64,000 nucleotides of DNA from Planctomycetota bacterium (GTDB lineage: Bacteria; Planctomycetota; Planctomycetia; Planctomycetales; Planctomycetaceae), in contig JAEZFD010000063.1 of the NCBI GenBank assembly GCA_023417655.1, forward strand, positions 1-64,000, in the 5' to 3' direction. Made by a program: the position numbers and the translations under genes. The notes under the pieces were generated by a model. The model did no database searches. It had not been told where the DNA came from and worked only from the letters and a program-made list of their open reading frames with translations. Within the stretch, counting starts at the first letter, position 1, and each line of letters opens with the position of its first letter. Positions 18,943 to 28,105 of the stretch are shown here, piece by piece.

Positions 18943-20616
18943 ATGTCTCAGAATTACATCATGTCCATCGAAGGCCTGACTCGGATGTACGACGAAAAAG
19001 TCGTGCTCGAGAACATCTGGCTGTCGTTCTTTCCGGGGGCAAAGATCGGTGTCGTGGGTGACAACGGTTCCGGGAAAAGTACGCTGATGCGCATCATGGC
19101 CGGCGAAGACAAGGACTTCATGGGGTCCGTCCGCCCGGCAAAGAACATCAAGATCGGTTACTTCCCGCAGGAGCCCCGTCTTGACCCGACAAAGACGGTG
19201 CAGGAATGCGTGAACGAAGCCGTCGCTGAATCCCAGGCGATCCTCGATCGATATAACGCGATCAACGAACGGCTCTGCGAGGAAATCTCTCAGGAAGAGA
19301 TGGACGCTCTGCTGGAAGAGCAGTCGGCCGTGCAGGACAAGATTGATCACGCCAATCTCTGGGAGCTTGATCGCGTCGTCGAAATGGCAATCGACGCCAT
19401 GCGACTGCCACCGGGCGATGCACTCGTTGAGCACCTGTCCGGGGGCGAAAAACGCCGTGTCGCCCTGTGTCGGCTGTTGCTGCAGAGCCCTGACATGCTC
19501 CTGCTGGACGAACCGACCAACCACCTTGATGCAGAATCGGTGGGCTGGCTGGAGCGGTTTCTCCATGAGTTCCCCGGCACGGTGGTGGCGATCACTCACG
19601 ACCGGTACTTTCTTGAAAACGTCGCCGGCTGGATTCTCGAAATGGATCGCGGCCACGGGTATCCCTATGAAGGGAACTACACCGCATGGCTGGAGCAGAA
19701 AGAAGCCCGTCTCGCGGTTGAACAAAAGAAGGAAGATAAGCGACAGCGCGCTCTGAAGCGGGAACTGGAATGGGTGCGGATGTCGCCTAAGGCCCAGGCC
19801 ACCAAGAACAAGGCTCGTCTGCAGCGCTACGAAGAACTGGCCGCTCAGCAGTTCGACGAGCGGGATGATGCCGCCCAGATTCAGATTCCCGTCAGCCGTC
19901 CGCTGGGGGATCTTGTCGTGCGTGCCGAGGGCCTTTCGAAAGCGTTCGGCGACCGGCTGCTGTTCGAAAACCTGAGCTTCAATCTCCCTCCCGGGGGGAT
20001 CGTCGGTGTCATCGGACCGAACGGAGCAGGGAAGACGACTCTGTTCAAACTGATCACCGGTCAGGAAAAACCGACTGATGGAAGCCTCCGCGTCGGCGAT
20101 ACCGTCGATCTGTCTTATGTCGATCAGAACCGCGATGGTCTCGACCCGAAGAAGACTGTCTATGAGGAAATCTCCGGCGGCGAAGACATGCTGATGGTCG
20201 GCAAGACCAAGATTCACGCCCGAGCTTATTGCGGCCGGTTCAATTTCAAAGGAACCGAACAGCAGACGTTCGTGGGTGATTTGTCCGGGGGGGAACGAAA
20301 CCGGGTTCACCTTGCCAAACTGCTGCGATCGGGCGGCAACCTGATCCTGCTGGACGAACCGACAAACGATCTCGACATGGAAACCTTGCGCGCACTCGAA
20401 GAAGGGTTGAGCAACTTCGGGGGCTGTGCCGTGGTGACCTCGCACGACCGCTGGTTCCTCGACCGGATTGCGACTCACATTCTCGCTTTCGAAGGGGATA
20501 GCCAGGTCGTCTGGTTCGAAGGAAACTATAAGATGTACGAAGCTCAGCGGCGGGAACGTCTTGGAATTGATGCCGACCGTCCGCACCGGATCAAGTACAA
20601 ACCGCTCGCTCGATAG
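18943..20616 (+). CDS. ettA: energy-dependent translational throttle protein EttA (ABC-F ATPase)
   Basis: A 557-residue soluble ABC-F protein with two ATPase domains and no membrane segment. Walker A motifs are GDNGSGKST and GPNGAGKTT; signatures are LSGGEKRR and LSGGERNR; both LLLDEPTN(H/D)LD Walker B motifs are intact. Length and sequence follow E. coli EttA, including FFPGAKIGV near the start, GWILEMDRG, the linker ELEWVRMSPKAQATKNKARLQRYEEL and the end HRIKYKP. EttA binds the ribosomal E site and gates entry into elongation according to the ATP/ADP ratio. ATG 18943 (AGG 7 bases upstream) is preferred to a TTG two codons earlier. The DUF1015 gene follows after 98 bases. Confidence 0.97.
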   Translation: MSQNYIMSIEGLTRMYDEKVVLENIWLSFFPGAKIGVVGDNGSGKSTLMRIMAGEDKDFMGSVRPAKNIKIGYFPQEPRLDPTKTVQECVNEAVAESQAILDRYNAINERLCEEISQEEMDALLEEQSAVQDKIDHANLWELDRVVEMAIDAMRLPPGDALVEHLSGGEKRRVALCRLLLQSPDMLLLDEPTNHLDAESVGWLERFLHEFPGTVVAITHDRYFLENVAGWILEMDRGHGYPYEGNYTAWLEQKEARLAVEQKKEDKRQRALKRELEWVRMSPKAQATKNKARLQRYEELAAQQFDERDDAAQIQIPVSRPLGDLVVRAEGLSKAFGDRLLFENLSFNLPPGGIVGVIGPNGAGKTTLFKLITGQEKPTDGSLRVGDTVDLSYVDQNRDGLDPKKTVYEEISGGEDMLMVGKTKIHARAYCGRFNFKGTEQQTFVGDLSGGERNRVHLAKLLRSGGNLILLDEPTNDLDMETLRALEEGLSNFGGCAVVTSHDRWFLDRIATHILAFEGDSQVVWFEGNYKMYEAQRRERLGIDADRPHRIKYKPLAR

Positions 20617-20714
20617 ACACGACGAACGCCTTTCCCTGAAATTCGCCGGCCGATGATTGACGCTGCTCACGTCGGCTGGTTCATTTGAACTCCATCTCTG
20701 AAAGCTGTGAACTC

Positions 20715-21965
20715 ATGGTGACCCTTCGTCCTGTTCGTCGAGGCCTGGTACCCGTCGATTCCAACGCCGCCTATCGGGTCAGTGCTCCGAACTACGATGA
20801 ATTTCAATCGGATCGGGAAGTCTGGGATCTGTTGCAGGCTCGCCCTGACAATGTGCTGCAGATCACCATGCCGCACTGCCATGTGCCAGATCATGCCGAC
20901 ATTTTCGAAGACGGATGTGCTGAGGCCCTCAGCCATGCAACCGCCCGGATGCAGGAGTTCAAATCGAATCCGCTGATGAAGACGGTCGAGAACCTGCTCT
21001 GGGTGTATGAGATCACCTCACCCAAGCGTCCGGATCAGCCACAGCTCGGCATCGGTGGCTTCGGTCTCACCTCAGAGATTCGGACCGAATCCAATCCCAA
21101 TGGAACCGTGATCCGCAACGAAGGGATTCGGCCCGAAAAAGCTGAAGGTCGTGCACAGCTGCTGCGAGCGACCACCGCCGACTTCGGAACGGTGAATCTC
21201 GCCGTGCAGGACCAGAACGGAGACCTGCTGGGAGCGCTCACCGAGTATACCCAGTCGCGCCCCTGTGATTTCGAAACACTCGATGAAGACCAGAATCTGC
21301 ATCGTTCCTGGATTGTGACGAATCCTGCTGAGATCGATGCGTTTGTTTCGCTGCTGGCAAAAGAACCGGCCGCCTACGTTGCTGACGGAAATCATCGCAG
21401 TGCCGCAGCTGCGGCGATGGGGCTTGATCACTTCCTGACAGTCTTCTTCCCGACGAGCCGCCTCGGGCTGGAACCATACAACCGTTTGCTGCCGCTGAAC
21501 GGTGTGACCCCGGATGAACTGCTGCAGAAGCTCGCCGCCAATTTCGAGGTCAAGCAGCTGGGAGATGTCCCGCCGTATCGGCCGGAGTCCGTGCAGACGA
21601 TCGGGATGTATCTGGACAAGAACTGGTATGAACTGACGCCAAAAGCCGGGTCTTATGATCCATCGAACGCGGCTCAGTCCATTGATTCCGACATTATTCA
21701 ACGTCACATTATTGATGGAATTCTCGGGATCTCTGACGCCCGGGATAAGCGCATTAACTATGTCGGCGGAAACAAGAATGCTGCCTATCTGGTCTCACGA
21801 GTGCAGTCAGGCGAGTACGACTTCGCCCTGTCTGTTGCTCCGGTCACGATGCAGCAGTTTGTCGACGTCTGCGAGCAGAATCTGTTCATGCCACCGAAGT
21901 CGACATGGTTTGATCCCAAGATCCGCAGTGGCCTGTTGATCGCATTGCTCGACGAGAGCAACTAA
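20715..21965 (+). CDS. DUF1015 family protein
   Basis: A 416-residue DUF1015 protein. Landmarks are the start VTLRPVRRGLVPVDS, the central YVADGNHRSAAAAA motif (the conserved ADGxHR of the family) and LEPYNRLLP. Members are widespread and uncharacterised, predicted to be cytosolic enzymes. The ATG at 20715 was chosen over a TTG at 20685 because the conserved N-terminus begins there; its ribosome site is weak. It sits between ettA and a small chelatase gene on the same strand. Confidence 0.9.
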   Translation: MVTLRPVRRGLVPVDSNAAYRVSAPNYDEFQSDREVWDLLQARPDNVLQITMPHCHVPDHADIFEDGCAEALSHATARMQEFKSNPLMKTVENLLWVYEITSPKRPDQPQLGIGGFGLTSEIRTESNPNGTVIRNEGIRPEKAEGRAQLLRATTADFGTVNLAVQDQNGDLLGALTEYTQSRPCDFETLDEDQNLHRSWIVTNPAEIDAFVSLLAKEPAAYVADGNHRSAAAAAMGLDHFLTVFFPTSRLGLEPYNRLLPLNGVTPDELLQKLAANFEVKQLGDVPPYRPESVQTIGMYLDKNWYELTPKAGSYDPSNAAQSIDSDIIQRHIIDGILGISDARDKRINYVGGNKNAAYLVSRVQSGEYDFALSVAPVTMQQFVDVCEQNLFMPPKSTWFDPKIRSGLLIALLDESN

Positions 21966-22082
21966 ATCAGTTTGCTCGATCAGGCGCCGACGCAGCTTGC
22001 TGATTCAAAGAGAACACAGCGTGCGTCGATGAGGGAATCGTTTCGCAAGATGTTCAGGGGCGCTAGCAGAATGGAGGAAGAA

Positions 22083-22460
22083 ATGTCATCAGCCATTCTG
22101 CTGGTTGCTCACGGGAGCCGGCGTCCGGCCGCGAATGCAGAACTGCTCAAGGTGGCAGAGTTGCTGCGGCCGCGTGTGGCTCCCGCAGTTGTCGAGATCG
22201 CTTATCTCGAGCTGACCACGCCATCGATTCCTGAGGGACTGAATCTCTGTCTGAAGCATGGTGTCAACTCCGTGCGAATTCTCCCTTACTTCCTGTCGCC
22301 CGGTGCCCATGTTGTTGAAGATCTGGAGCGCGAACGGGCTGACTTTGCGACCCGCTTTCCTGAAGTGGAATTCACATTATGTCCACCGATGGGACTGCAT
22401 CCACTGGTGATTGATGTGCTGCAGGACCGCCTGAGTGAGTCGCTGAATTCAATACGCTGA
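22083..22460 (+). CDS. small CbiX-type sirohydrochlorin chelatase
   Basis: A 125-residue protein of the short CbiX/SirB family, which inserts cobalt or iron into sirohydrochlorin as a homodimer of half-size chelatase units. The metal-binding histidine is in LLVAHGSRRPAAN near the N-terminus (H10), and the second is in PYFLSPGAHVVEDL (about H75). The length fits the single-domain type. GGAGG lies 5 bases before ATG 22083, so the 37 residues of upstream open frame are not used. The final product could feed sirohaem or cobalamin synthesis; no other pathway gene is nearby. Confidence 0.9.
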   Translation: MSSAILLVAHGSRRPAANAELLKVAELLRPRVAPAVVEIAYLELTTPSIPEGLNLCLKHGVNSVRILPYFLSPGAHVVEDLERERADFATRFPEVEFTLCPPMGLHPLVIDVLQDRLSESLNSIR

Positions 22461-22548
22461 ACTGGGTCACTGAGTCCAAAAAACTGGTCCAAGAAACTGC
22501 GGAGAAGTACAGTCACACTCGCGCTGGAGCGGTCTCACTTGGCAGGCT

Positions 22549-23295
22549 TTACTTGGCGTTTGTCCTGGCGGCTGTCGGGTTCTGGATTCTCATCGACTTG
22601 ATTCGTAAGGGGCGCGGTCCGTACCGAGTGTCATACGTTCCCAGGATGATGTTGCCTGGGGTGTACGTCTCAAGGTCCTGATTGTTCAGCAGACGGAATT
22701 TTCCGATCTCGAAAGAGAGTGCCCCGTCGATGACGGAGAGACGAAAGGGTTGCTCTCCCTTCCATTCAAACTTCTCGAATTCCTGCGATCGGTCTTCCAG
22801 CGCTTTCCCTCCGCGAAACTCGGTCAGATGCCAGGGACTCCCGCTACTTCGCATTGTGACATTGCTGAGAGCGAATCCACGTCCTTCGTCCCACCCGAGC
22901 AACAGAAACCAGCCGCCGGTGCCTGCCTGCTCCATGATGCCTTCCAGCTCGAAGTCTTCGGCCCAGGCGATCTGTAGTGCGGCGTTCTTGCCTTCGATGA
23001 CCTGCAAGTAACCGTTGACGACTCCCCATCTTGCGTCACAAGCGAAATGCCCGAGCAGGAACGGATGCGAAGGAGCAGGTCCGGTGAACTGCAGTTCCTC
23101 GATCTGTTGCAGCTTGACGCTTTTCGGAAATGTCCCCTGTAACCGGGGGCTCATGACCGGCAGGAAAAGGACTTCCTGCTTCTTCCCGGCGACCACCCCG
23201 CGATAGCCTTCCGGTTGCGCCTGCAACCTGCCTGTGACGCAGGTCAGCATGAGACAAATGATCAGTCCGAACGGTGTGACGCTGCCCATGCCCAC
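22549..23295 (-). CDS. secreted beta-sandwich protein, DUF1080/LamG-like
   Basis: A 248-residue exported protein: signal peptide (about 1-27), then a beta-rich domain with GTGGWFLLLGWDEGRGF, FEKFEWKGEQPFRLSVIDG and NIILGTYDTRYGPRPLRIKSMRI. This pattern resembles the concanavalin-like fold of planctomycete DUF1080 (3-keto-disaccharide hydrolase-like) proteins, but the similarity is distant and the catalytic residues cannot be named. The start is uncertain: GTG 23295 or ATG 23289, neither with a strong ribosome site. It is followed on the same strand by nothing nearby and lies 83 bases downstream of the isomerase gene. Confidence 0.8.
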   Translation of the reverse strand: MGMGSVTPFGLIICLMLTCVTGRLQAQPEGYRGVVAGKKQEVLFLPVMSPRLQGTFPKSVKLQQIEELQFTGPAPSHPFLLGHFACDARWGVVNGYLQVIEGKNAALQIAWAEDFELEGIMEQAGTGGWFLLLGWDEGRGFALSNVTMRSSGSPWHLTEFRGGKALEDRSQEFEKFEWKGEQPFRLSVIDGALSFEIGKFRLLNNQDLETYTPGNIILGTYDTRYGPRPLRIKSMRIQNPTAARTNAK

Positions 23296-23378
23296 ATCTT
23301 TTCAAGACGGAAGATTCGTTGACGGGAGCTCGATCGAAGTTCGCGGATGAGAACTCTGACGAACAAAGTGGCCTTGGA

Positions 23379-24332
23379 TCAGGCGATCAGCTCGCGGAGT
23401 TTGTCCACTGCTTTGGGGATTTCAACACGGGGATCTTCGGGTTCTTCATACTCGAGAACGACATAACCACGGTAAGCGGCCTGTCGCAGGATGGAGATCA
23501 CGCGTTTCAGGTCTGACGGTGATTTCTTCTTGTCAGCGGTTTTCACTGACAGTTTGATCTGAGCATTGACAGCATAAGGAGCGATCTGCTCCAGATCGGC
23601 ATACGGATCAGCGCTGAAGAAGTTGCCGCTGTCGAAGTTGATTCCGAACCAAGGCGACGGGGTCACCTGCTTCACAATGCCCAAGAGTTGAGCAGGGGTT
23701 GAAGTGATCCCGTGATGATTTTCCAGGGCCAGGACGACGCCTTTCTTGGCGGCGTGGACAAGGCATTCATTGATCCCTTCCACGCAACGGGCGACAGCGA
23801 CTTCTTCCTTTTCCCCTTTCGGAACCTGTCCGGCGAAGATTCGAATGACCGGAGCCCCCATCTCAGCGGCCGCGTCGATCCAGGTGCGGCACAACGCCAG
23901 CTGTTCATCTCGTTTCGGACCGGGAGCGACGCAGAAATCATTGCCAATCGCGGTCCCGGAGATATCCAGTCCCAGTCGGTACGTCTGTTCTTTCACCTTC
24001 AGCAAGGCGTCTGACGTGACAGGATTGGGGAAGTAATATCCTGTCAATTCGACGGCATCGAGGTTGAGCGACGCGGCATATTCGATGAACTCACTCAGAG
24101 CCATTCCGCCGGTTTCATTCGCAGGCTTGGGCCAGAATCGGGCGAGCTGACGGTTAAATGAGTACGCCGCAAGCGAGAGCTTAAAGAACGGTTTGCCGGT
24201 CCGGGTGATGGGATCGGCCGCGTGGGCAAACCCGGCGGGAGAGAGGCCGGTCAAACTCGCAGCCGCGAGGCCGGAGATCTGGAGAAATCGTCGACGGTTC
24301 AGTTCCTGCCGGCTCTCGGAAACAGACTTCAC
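23379..24332 (-). CDS. sugar phosphate isomerase/epimerase family protein, Tat-exported
   Basis: A 317-residue xylose-isomerase-like TIM barrel. The N-terminus carries a twin-arginine motif (LNRRRFLQISG) and ends its signal near GFAHAA. Barrel landmarks are NLDAVELTGYYFPNP, DISGTAIGNDF, VIRIFAGQVPKGE, VLALENHHGITSTP (metal-binding Glu/His), WFGINFDSGNFF and GYVVLEYEEPEDPR (last metal Glu). Planctomycetes have many secreted paralogues, usually near Gfo/Idh/MocA or DUF1080 genes; here a DUF1080-like gene follows 83 bases downstream. The substrate is unknown. Confidence 0.93.
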   Translation of the reverse strand: MKSVSESRQELNRRRFLQISGLAAASLTGLSPAGFAHAADPITRTGKPFFKLSLAAYSFNRQLARFWPKPANETGGMALSEFIEYAASLNLDAVELTGYYFPNPVTSDALLKVKEQTYRLGLDISGTAIGNDFCVAPGPKRDEQLALCRTWIDAAAEMGAPVIRIFAGQVPKGEKEEVAVARCVEGINECLVHAAKKGVVLALENHHGITSTPAQLLGIVKQVTPSPWFGINFDSGNFFSADPYADLEQIAPYAVNAQIKLSVKTADKKKSPSDLKRVISILRQAAYRGYVVLEYEEPEDPRVEIPKAVDKLRELIA

Positions 24333-24748
24333 GGTTCACCTCACGAATGCAATCAGTAGCAGATTCTGGATGTGGCCTGCATTTTCCCTGCTCAGGGAGA
24401 GTAGTCGTCCATCAGGGAGGATGCCAGAGTTGGGGCTCTGATTTTGCGCGATTTGACAGGTTCCTGAAGCAGACTTCAACGAAGCGACTTGAGGCATTTC
24501 ATTTGTTGATGCCGTTGACCGATTTGTGCGCAGCGAGCCATGCCTGCGGGTGCAGATGAACGCGACAACCATCTCGCACTGACATCTCGCACTGATTGAC
24601 AAAGGCGACTCGGATTTTGGTACTGAGGAAGCGAACGCACGCGCTCAACGCTTTTTTTGTCAATCGCGATAGACTTTCAGGATCGCCGATTGCTATTTCT
24701 CACTGTGGCTCGGCTTTCAATGAGTGTCGCAGATGCAGGATTCAAACT

Positions 24749-26479
24749 ATGGCTTGGAAATATCTGTTCGAGCGCAAATCTCTTGAAATGCTGAAGTCAG
24801 AGATGGAAGCAGAACAGGGACTTAAACGGGTGCTTGGGCCTCTCTCCCTCACTTCGCTGGGAGTTGGTGCAATCATCGGGGCAGGGATCTTCGCGATGAC
24901 TGGTCGAGTTGCTGCCAGTGATGCCGGCCCTGCTGTTGTGCTGTCCTTTGCGCTGGCCGGACTGGCATGCCTGTTCGCGGCATTTTGCTATGCCGAATTC
25001 GCATCGCTGGCGCCCGTCGCAGGGAGTGCTTATACCTATACCTATGCAACACTCGGGGAGCTGTGCGCGTGGATTATCGGTTGGGACCTCATACTTGAGT
25101 ACGCCATGTCCTGTGGAGTCGTGGCCTCTCATTGGACGCATTATCTGAATGTCGTCCTGAAAACGCTCTTTGGTTTTGAGATACCGCCGCAATGGACGAC
25201 CGACCCGTTCACTCCAATTATGGTCGGGGATCATGTCATTTATGGATATGCGAACCTGCCTGCAATCCTCGTAATTCTTCTGATCACAGGAATTCTGGTC
25301 GTGGGGATTCGCGAGAGTGCCTTCGCGAATAATGTGCTGGTGATCGTGAAAGTAGCCGTCGTGCTTGCCGTCATCGTCCTCGGTGCGGCTTATGTCAATT
25401 CCGACAACTGGACGAGTGTCCCGGTCGAAAAGCGGAAAGATGTTGACCTCGCCGACTTCATTCATCGTCACCCGACCATCAAAGAGAAACTTCCAGACGG
25501 AAGCTACACCCCGCTGACAACAGGAGCGGAGCTTGTTCAAGCCCATCCGGAAGTCACAGAGGGAATGACCCCTGCGCAGGTCGCTCATCTGGAAGCATTG
25601 CCGAATTCCGCCAAAAAGTGGGGAATGCTCGCCGTACTCGGGATCCGCGAATGGCTCGATCCGATTGATGAGAAGGTCCGCAGTCCCTTCATGCCTTATG
25701 GGTTCTCTGGGATCATGGTCGGAGCGGCACTGGTCTTCTTTGCCTATGTTGGCTTTGACTCCATCTCAACGCATGCAGAAGAGGCCAAACGACCGGAGCG
25801 GGACGTCCCATTTGCAATCCTGGCCGGACTGTTGATCTGTACTGTGCTTTACATCCTGGTATCAGGCGTCCTCTGCGGAATGGAGCCATATCATGACATC
25901 GATCCGAAGGCGGCGGTCGCAGAAGCGTTCCATCGCCAAGCGCTCATTCAGGATAGCTGGATCCTGAATCAGGTCGCAGCGATGATCGCCGTGGGAGCTC
26001 TGGCGGGACTCACAAGTGTGATGCTGGTCACCTTCCTGAGTCAGTCACGTGTCTTTCTCGCAATGGCTCGCGACGGACTTCTGCCGAAGTCGATTTTCGG
26101 TGTGGTCCATCCCCGATTCCGTACTCCTCACCGATCTACGATTTTGACCGGGCTGGTGATTGGCCTGTCAGCCGGATTCCTCCCGATCCGCATGCTGGAG
26201 GAGATGGTCAGCATCGGAACTTTGATGGCATTTGTGCTGGTCTGCAGTTCGGTGCTAATTCTTCGAGTCCTTCGGCCGGATGCACATCGCCCCTTCCGTT
26301 GTCCCGCCGTGTACATCGTGGCCCCTCTCGGAATTCTGGTCAATTTGTTACTGATGTTCTTCCTGCCACTTGATACCTGGTTCCGGCTGGTCTGCTGGCT
26401 GGGCATCGGACTAGTGATTTATCTGCTCTACGGCATTCGACACAGTGTTCTGAGAGGACGTTCGCCAGAATCGGTGTAG
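24749..26479 (+). CDS. APC superfamily cationic-type amino acid permease
   Basis: A 576-residue inner-membrane transporter of the CAT branch of the APC superfamily. After a short cytosolic start (MAWKYLFERKS) come the first helix motif LGVGAIIGAGIFAMTG and CYAEFASLAPVAGSAYTYTYATLGE, then 11-12 further hydrophobic segments to GIGLVIYLLYG. A hydrophilic segment of roughly 90 residues sits between the sixth and seventh helices (VNSDNW to DEKVRSPFMPYG), much longer than in usual members. The start at 24749 has AGGA about 8 bases upstream; the long upstream open frame lacks coding character. It transports an amino acid by an ion-coupled or exchange mechanism; the substrate is not predictable. Confidence 0.93.
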   Translation: MAWKYLFERKSLEMLKSEMEAEQGLKRVLGPLSLTSLGVGAIIGAGIFAMTGRVAASDAGPAVVLSFALAGLACLFAAFCYAEFASLAPVAGSAYTYTYATLGELCAWIIGWDLILEYAMSCGVVASHWTHYLNVVLKTLFGFEIPPQWTTDPFTPIMVGDHVIYGYANLPAILVILLITGILVVGIRESAFANNVLVIVKVAVVLAVIVLGAAYVNSDNWTSVPVEKRKDVDLADFIHRHPTIKEKLPDGSYTPLTTGAELVQAHPEVTEGMTPAQVAHLEALPNSAKKWGMLAVLGIREWLDPIDEKVRSPFMPYGFSGIMVGAALVFFAYVGFDSISTHAEEAKRPERDVPFAILAGLLICTVLYILVSGVLCGMEPYHDIDPKAAVAEAFHRQALIQDSWILNQVAAMIAVGALAGLTSVMLVTFLSQSRVFLAMARDGLLPKSIFGVVHPRFRTPHRSTILTGLVIGLSAGFLPIRMLEEMVSIGTLMAFVLVCSSVLILRVLRPDAHRPFRCPAVYIVAPLGILVNLLLMFFLPLDTWFRLVCWLGIGLVIYLLYGIRHSVLRGRSPESV

Positions 26480-26666
26480 AGAGGCCGCTTTCCCAGCGAC
26501 CTTCGCGGCGCGGTATTGGACGGGAAAAGCGAAAGTTACTGCGTGCCGAGGGACTGAAGAGTCATTTGGGAAGTCGCCCTCATTGCGTGAACTAGATTGA
26601 CGTTGCTCAGGTCGTTGGAACCCTGATGGACTGCACCGGGGTGTTGTTCGCGATCTGCTGAAGGAT

Positions 26667-27968
26667 ATGGAATTGATCACGGATTGGCCTTATCTCATCA
26701 CGGGGGGGATTTTCCTCATAACATATCTCGGGCTGGCGCTGGGACGAATTCCTGGCCTCCGCACGGATCGGGCAGGCATCGCCTTTGTGGGTGCGGCTGC
26801 CTTACTCGCAGCAGGGCAGATCTCGCTCTCCGACGCGGCCACGGCAGTTGACTTCAGTACCATCCTGCTGCTGCTGGGGATGATGATTCTTGTCGGTGGT
26901 TTGCAGATTGCCCGATTCTTTAACGGCGTGACGGATTTCATCGCCTCTCGCGTGAACAGCCCTTATCTGCTGCTGGGGCTGGTCATGTTGCTTTCAGGCG
27001 GCCTGTCAGCCTTGATGGTGAATGACGTTGTCTGCGTTGCACTCACGCCGCTGGTGCTCTCGCTGTGCCTGCTGACAGGGCGTCCTCCGACTCCCTACCT
27101 GATCGCTCTGGCCACGGCATCGAATATCGGTTCCGTCGCCACCATTACCGGCAATCCCCAGAATATGATCATTGGATCACTCTCAGGGATTTCATATCTC
27201 TACTTCGCCTGGAGGCTGGCGCCTGTCGCGTTGATGGGACTTGCCTTGAACTACCTCGTCGTCTGTGTGGTCTATCGAAGGCAGCTGGCCGTGATGCCGG
27301 CCCGCGGAGAACTGTTTCATGGGACGGGAGTTGCTCCTCTCGCGGTCGAGCAGGAACAAGCCTCCTCAGGCCCGCGAGGCCACGCAAGAATGTCAGCGAA
27401 GCATCGTTCTCTGATGTGGCGCGGCCTGATTGTGATGCTGATCACTGCCGGTCTCTTTTTCGCAGGTGCGAATCTCGCCATTACAGCCGCCTGTGCAGGG
27501 GGGCTAATGTTGCTGACCGGCGTGCGTGCGGAGAAGTTCTATCGTCGTGTCGACTGGCCGCTGCTGGTGATGTTCGCTGGACTGTTTATTGTCGTCCACG
27601 CATTCGAAGCGAATGTGGTGCATCACTGGCGTGTCGGGCGTCTCGTGGAGGGAGTCTCTTCCCCCTTGTGGACGCTGACAGGAATTTCGGTGGTACTGTC
27701 AAATCTCGTTTCCAATGTCCCTGCAGTGTTGTTGTTTCGGACGATCATCCCAGGATTGCCGGATCCGACTGAAGGCTGGCTGGTCTTGGCCATGTCGAGC
27801 ACACTTGCCGGCAACCTGACGATTCTTGGATCCGTCGCGAACCTGATCGTTGTTGAATCCGCTCGGCGACAGGGAGTGCGGATCAGCTTTCTCGAGTATC
27901 TGAAGGTTGGAGTCGTGGTCACATTCCTCACGACTCTCGTCGGCGCCGCTTGGCTGATCCTGACATAG
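26667..27968 (+). CDS. ArsB/NhaD-type ion transporter (SLC13-like)
   Basis: A 433-residue membrane protein of the ion transporter superfamily, with about 11 hydrophobic segments in two halves. Typical helical-hairpin motifs are LSALMVNDVVCVALTPLVL and the first-half signature SNIGSVATITGNPQNMIIG; the second half has SNLVSNVPAVLLF and LAGNLTILGSVANLIVVE. These duplicated GNPxN-like and SNxxxNVP motifs are characteristic of ArsB/NhaD/DASS carriers that move an anion or exchange Na+/H+. Substrate unassigned. A central hydrophilic loop (about 215-250) separates the halves. AAGGA lies unusually close to ATG 26667, so the exact start is uncertain. Confidence 0.9.
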   Translation: MELITDWPYLITGGIFLITYLGLALGRIPGLRTDRAGIAFVGAAALLAAGQISLSDAATAVDFSTILLLLGMMILVGGLQIARFFNGVTDFIASRVNSPYLLLGLVMLLSGGLSALMVNDVVCVALTPLVLSLCLLTGRPPTPYLIALATASNIGSVATITGNPQNMIIGSLSGISYLYFAWRLAPVALMGLALNYLVVCVVYRRQLAVMPARGELFHGTGVAPLAVEQEQASSGPRGHARMSAKHRSLMWRGLIVMLITAGLFFAGANLAITAACAGGLMLLTGVRAEKFYRRVDWPLLVMFAGLFIVVHAFEANVVHHWRVGRLVEGVSSPLWTLTGISVVLSNLVSNVPAVLLFRTIIPGLPDPTEGWLVLAMSSTLAGNLTILGSVANLIVVESARRQGVRISFLEYLKVGVVVTFLTTLVGAAWLILT

Positions 27969-28105
27969 TTGCAATGATGCGACGCAGCGGCCCATTTCTG
28001 CACACGGGACTCAGGCTTTGACTGGAGGATAAATCGACTTCCTGGACGCCGCTGAATTTCCGTGGTTCGCTCAAGGCCGAGTGGGATCAATGCCGATGGC
28101 ATCGT

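Noticed and set aside
18910..20670. 586-codon open frame antisense to ettA
   Set aside because: The opposite strand encodes an unmistakable EttA over the same bases; the antisense frame is a by-product of its codon bias.
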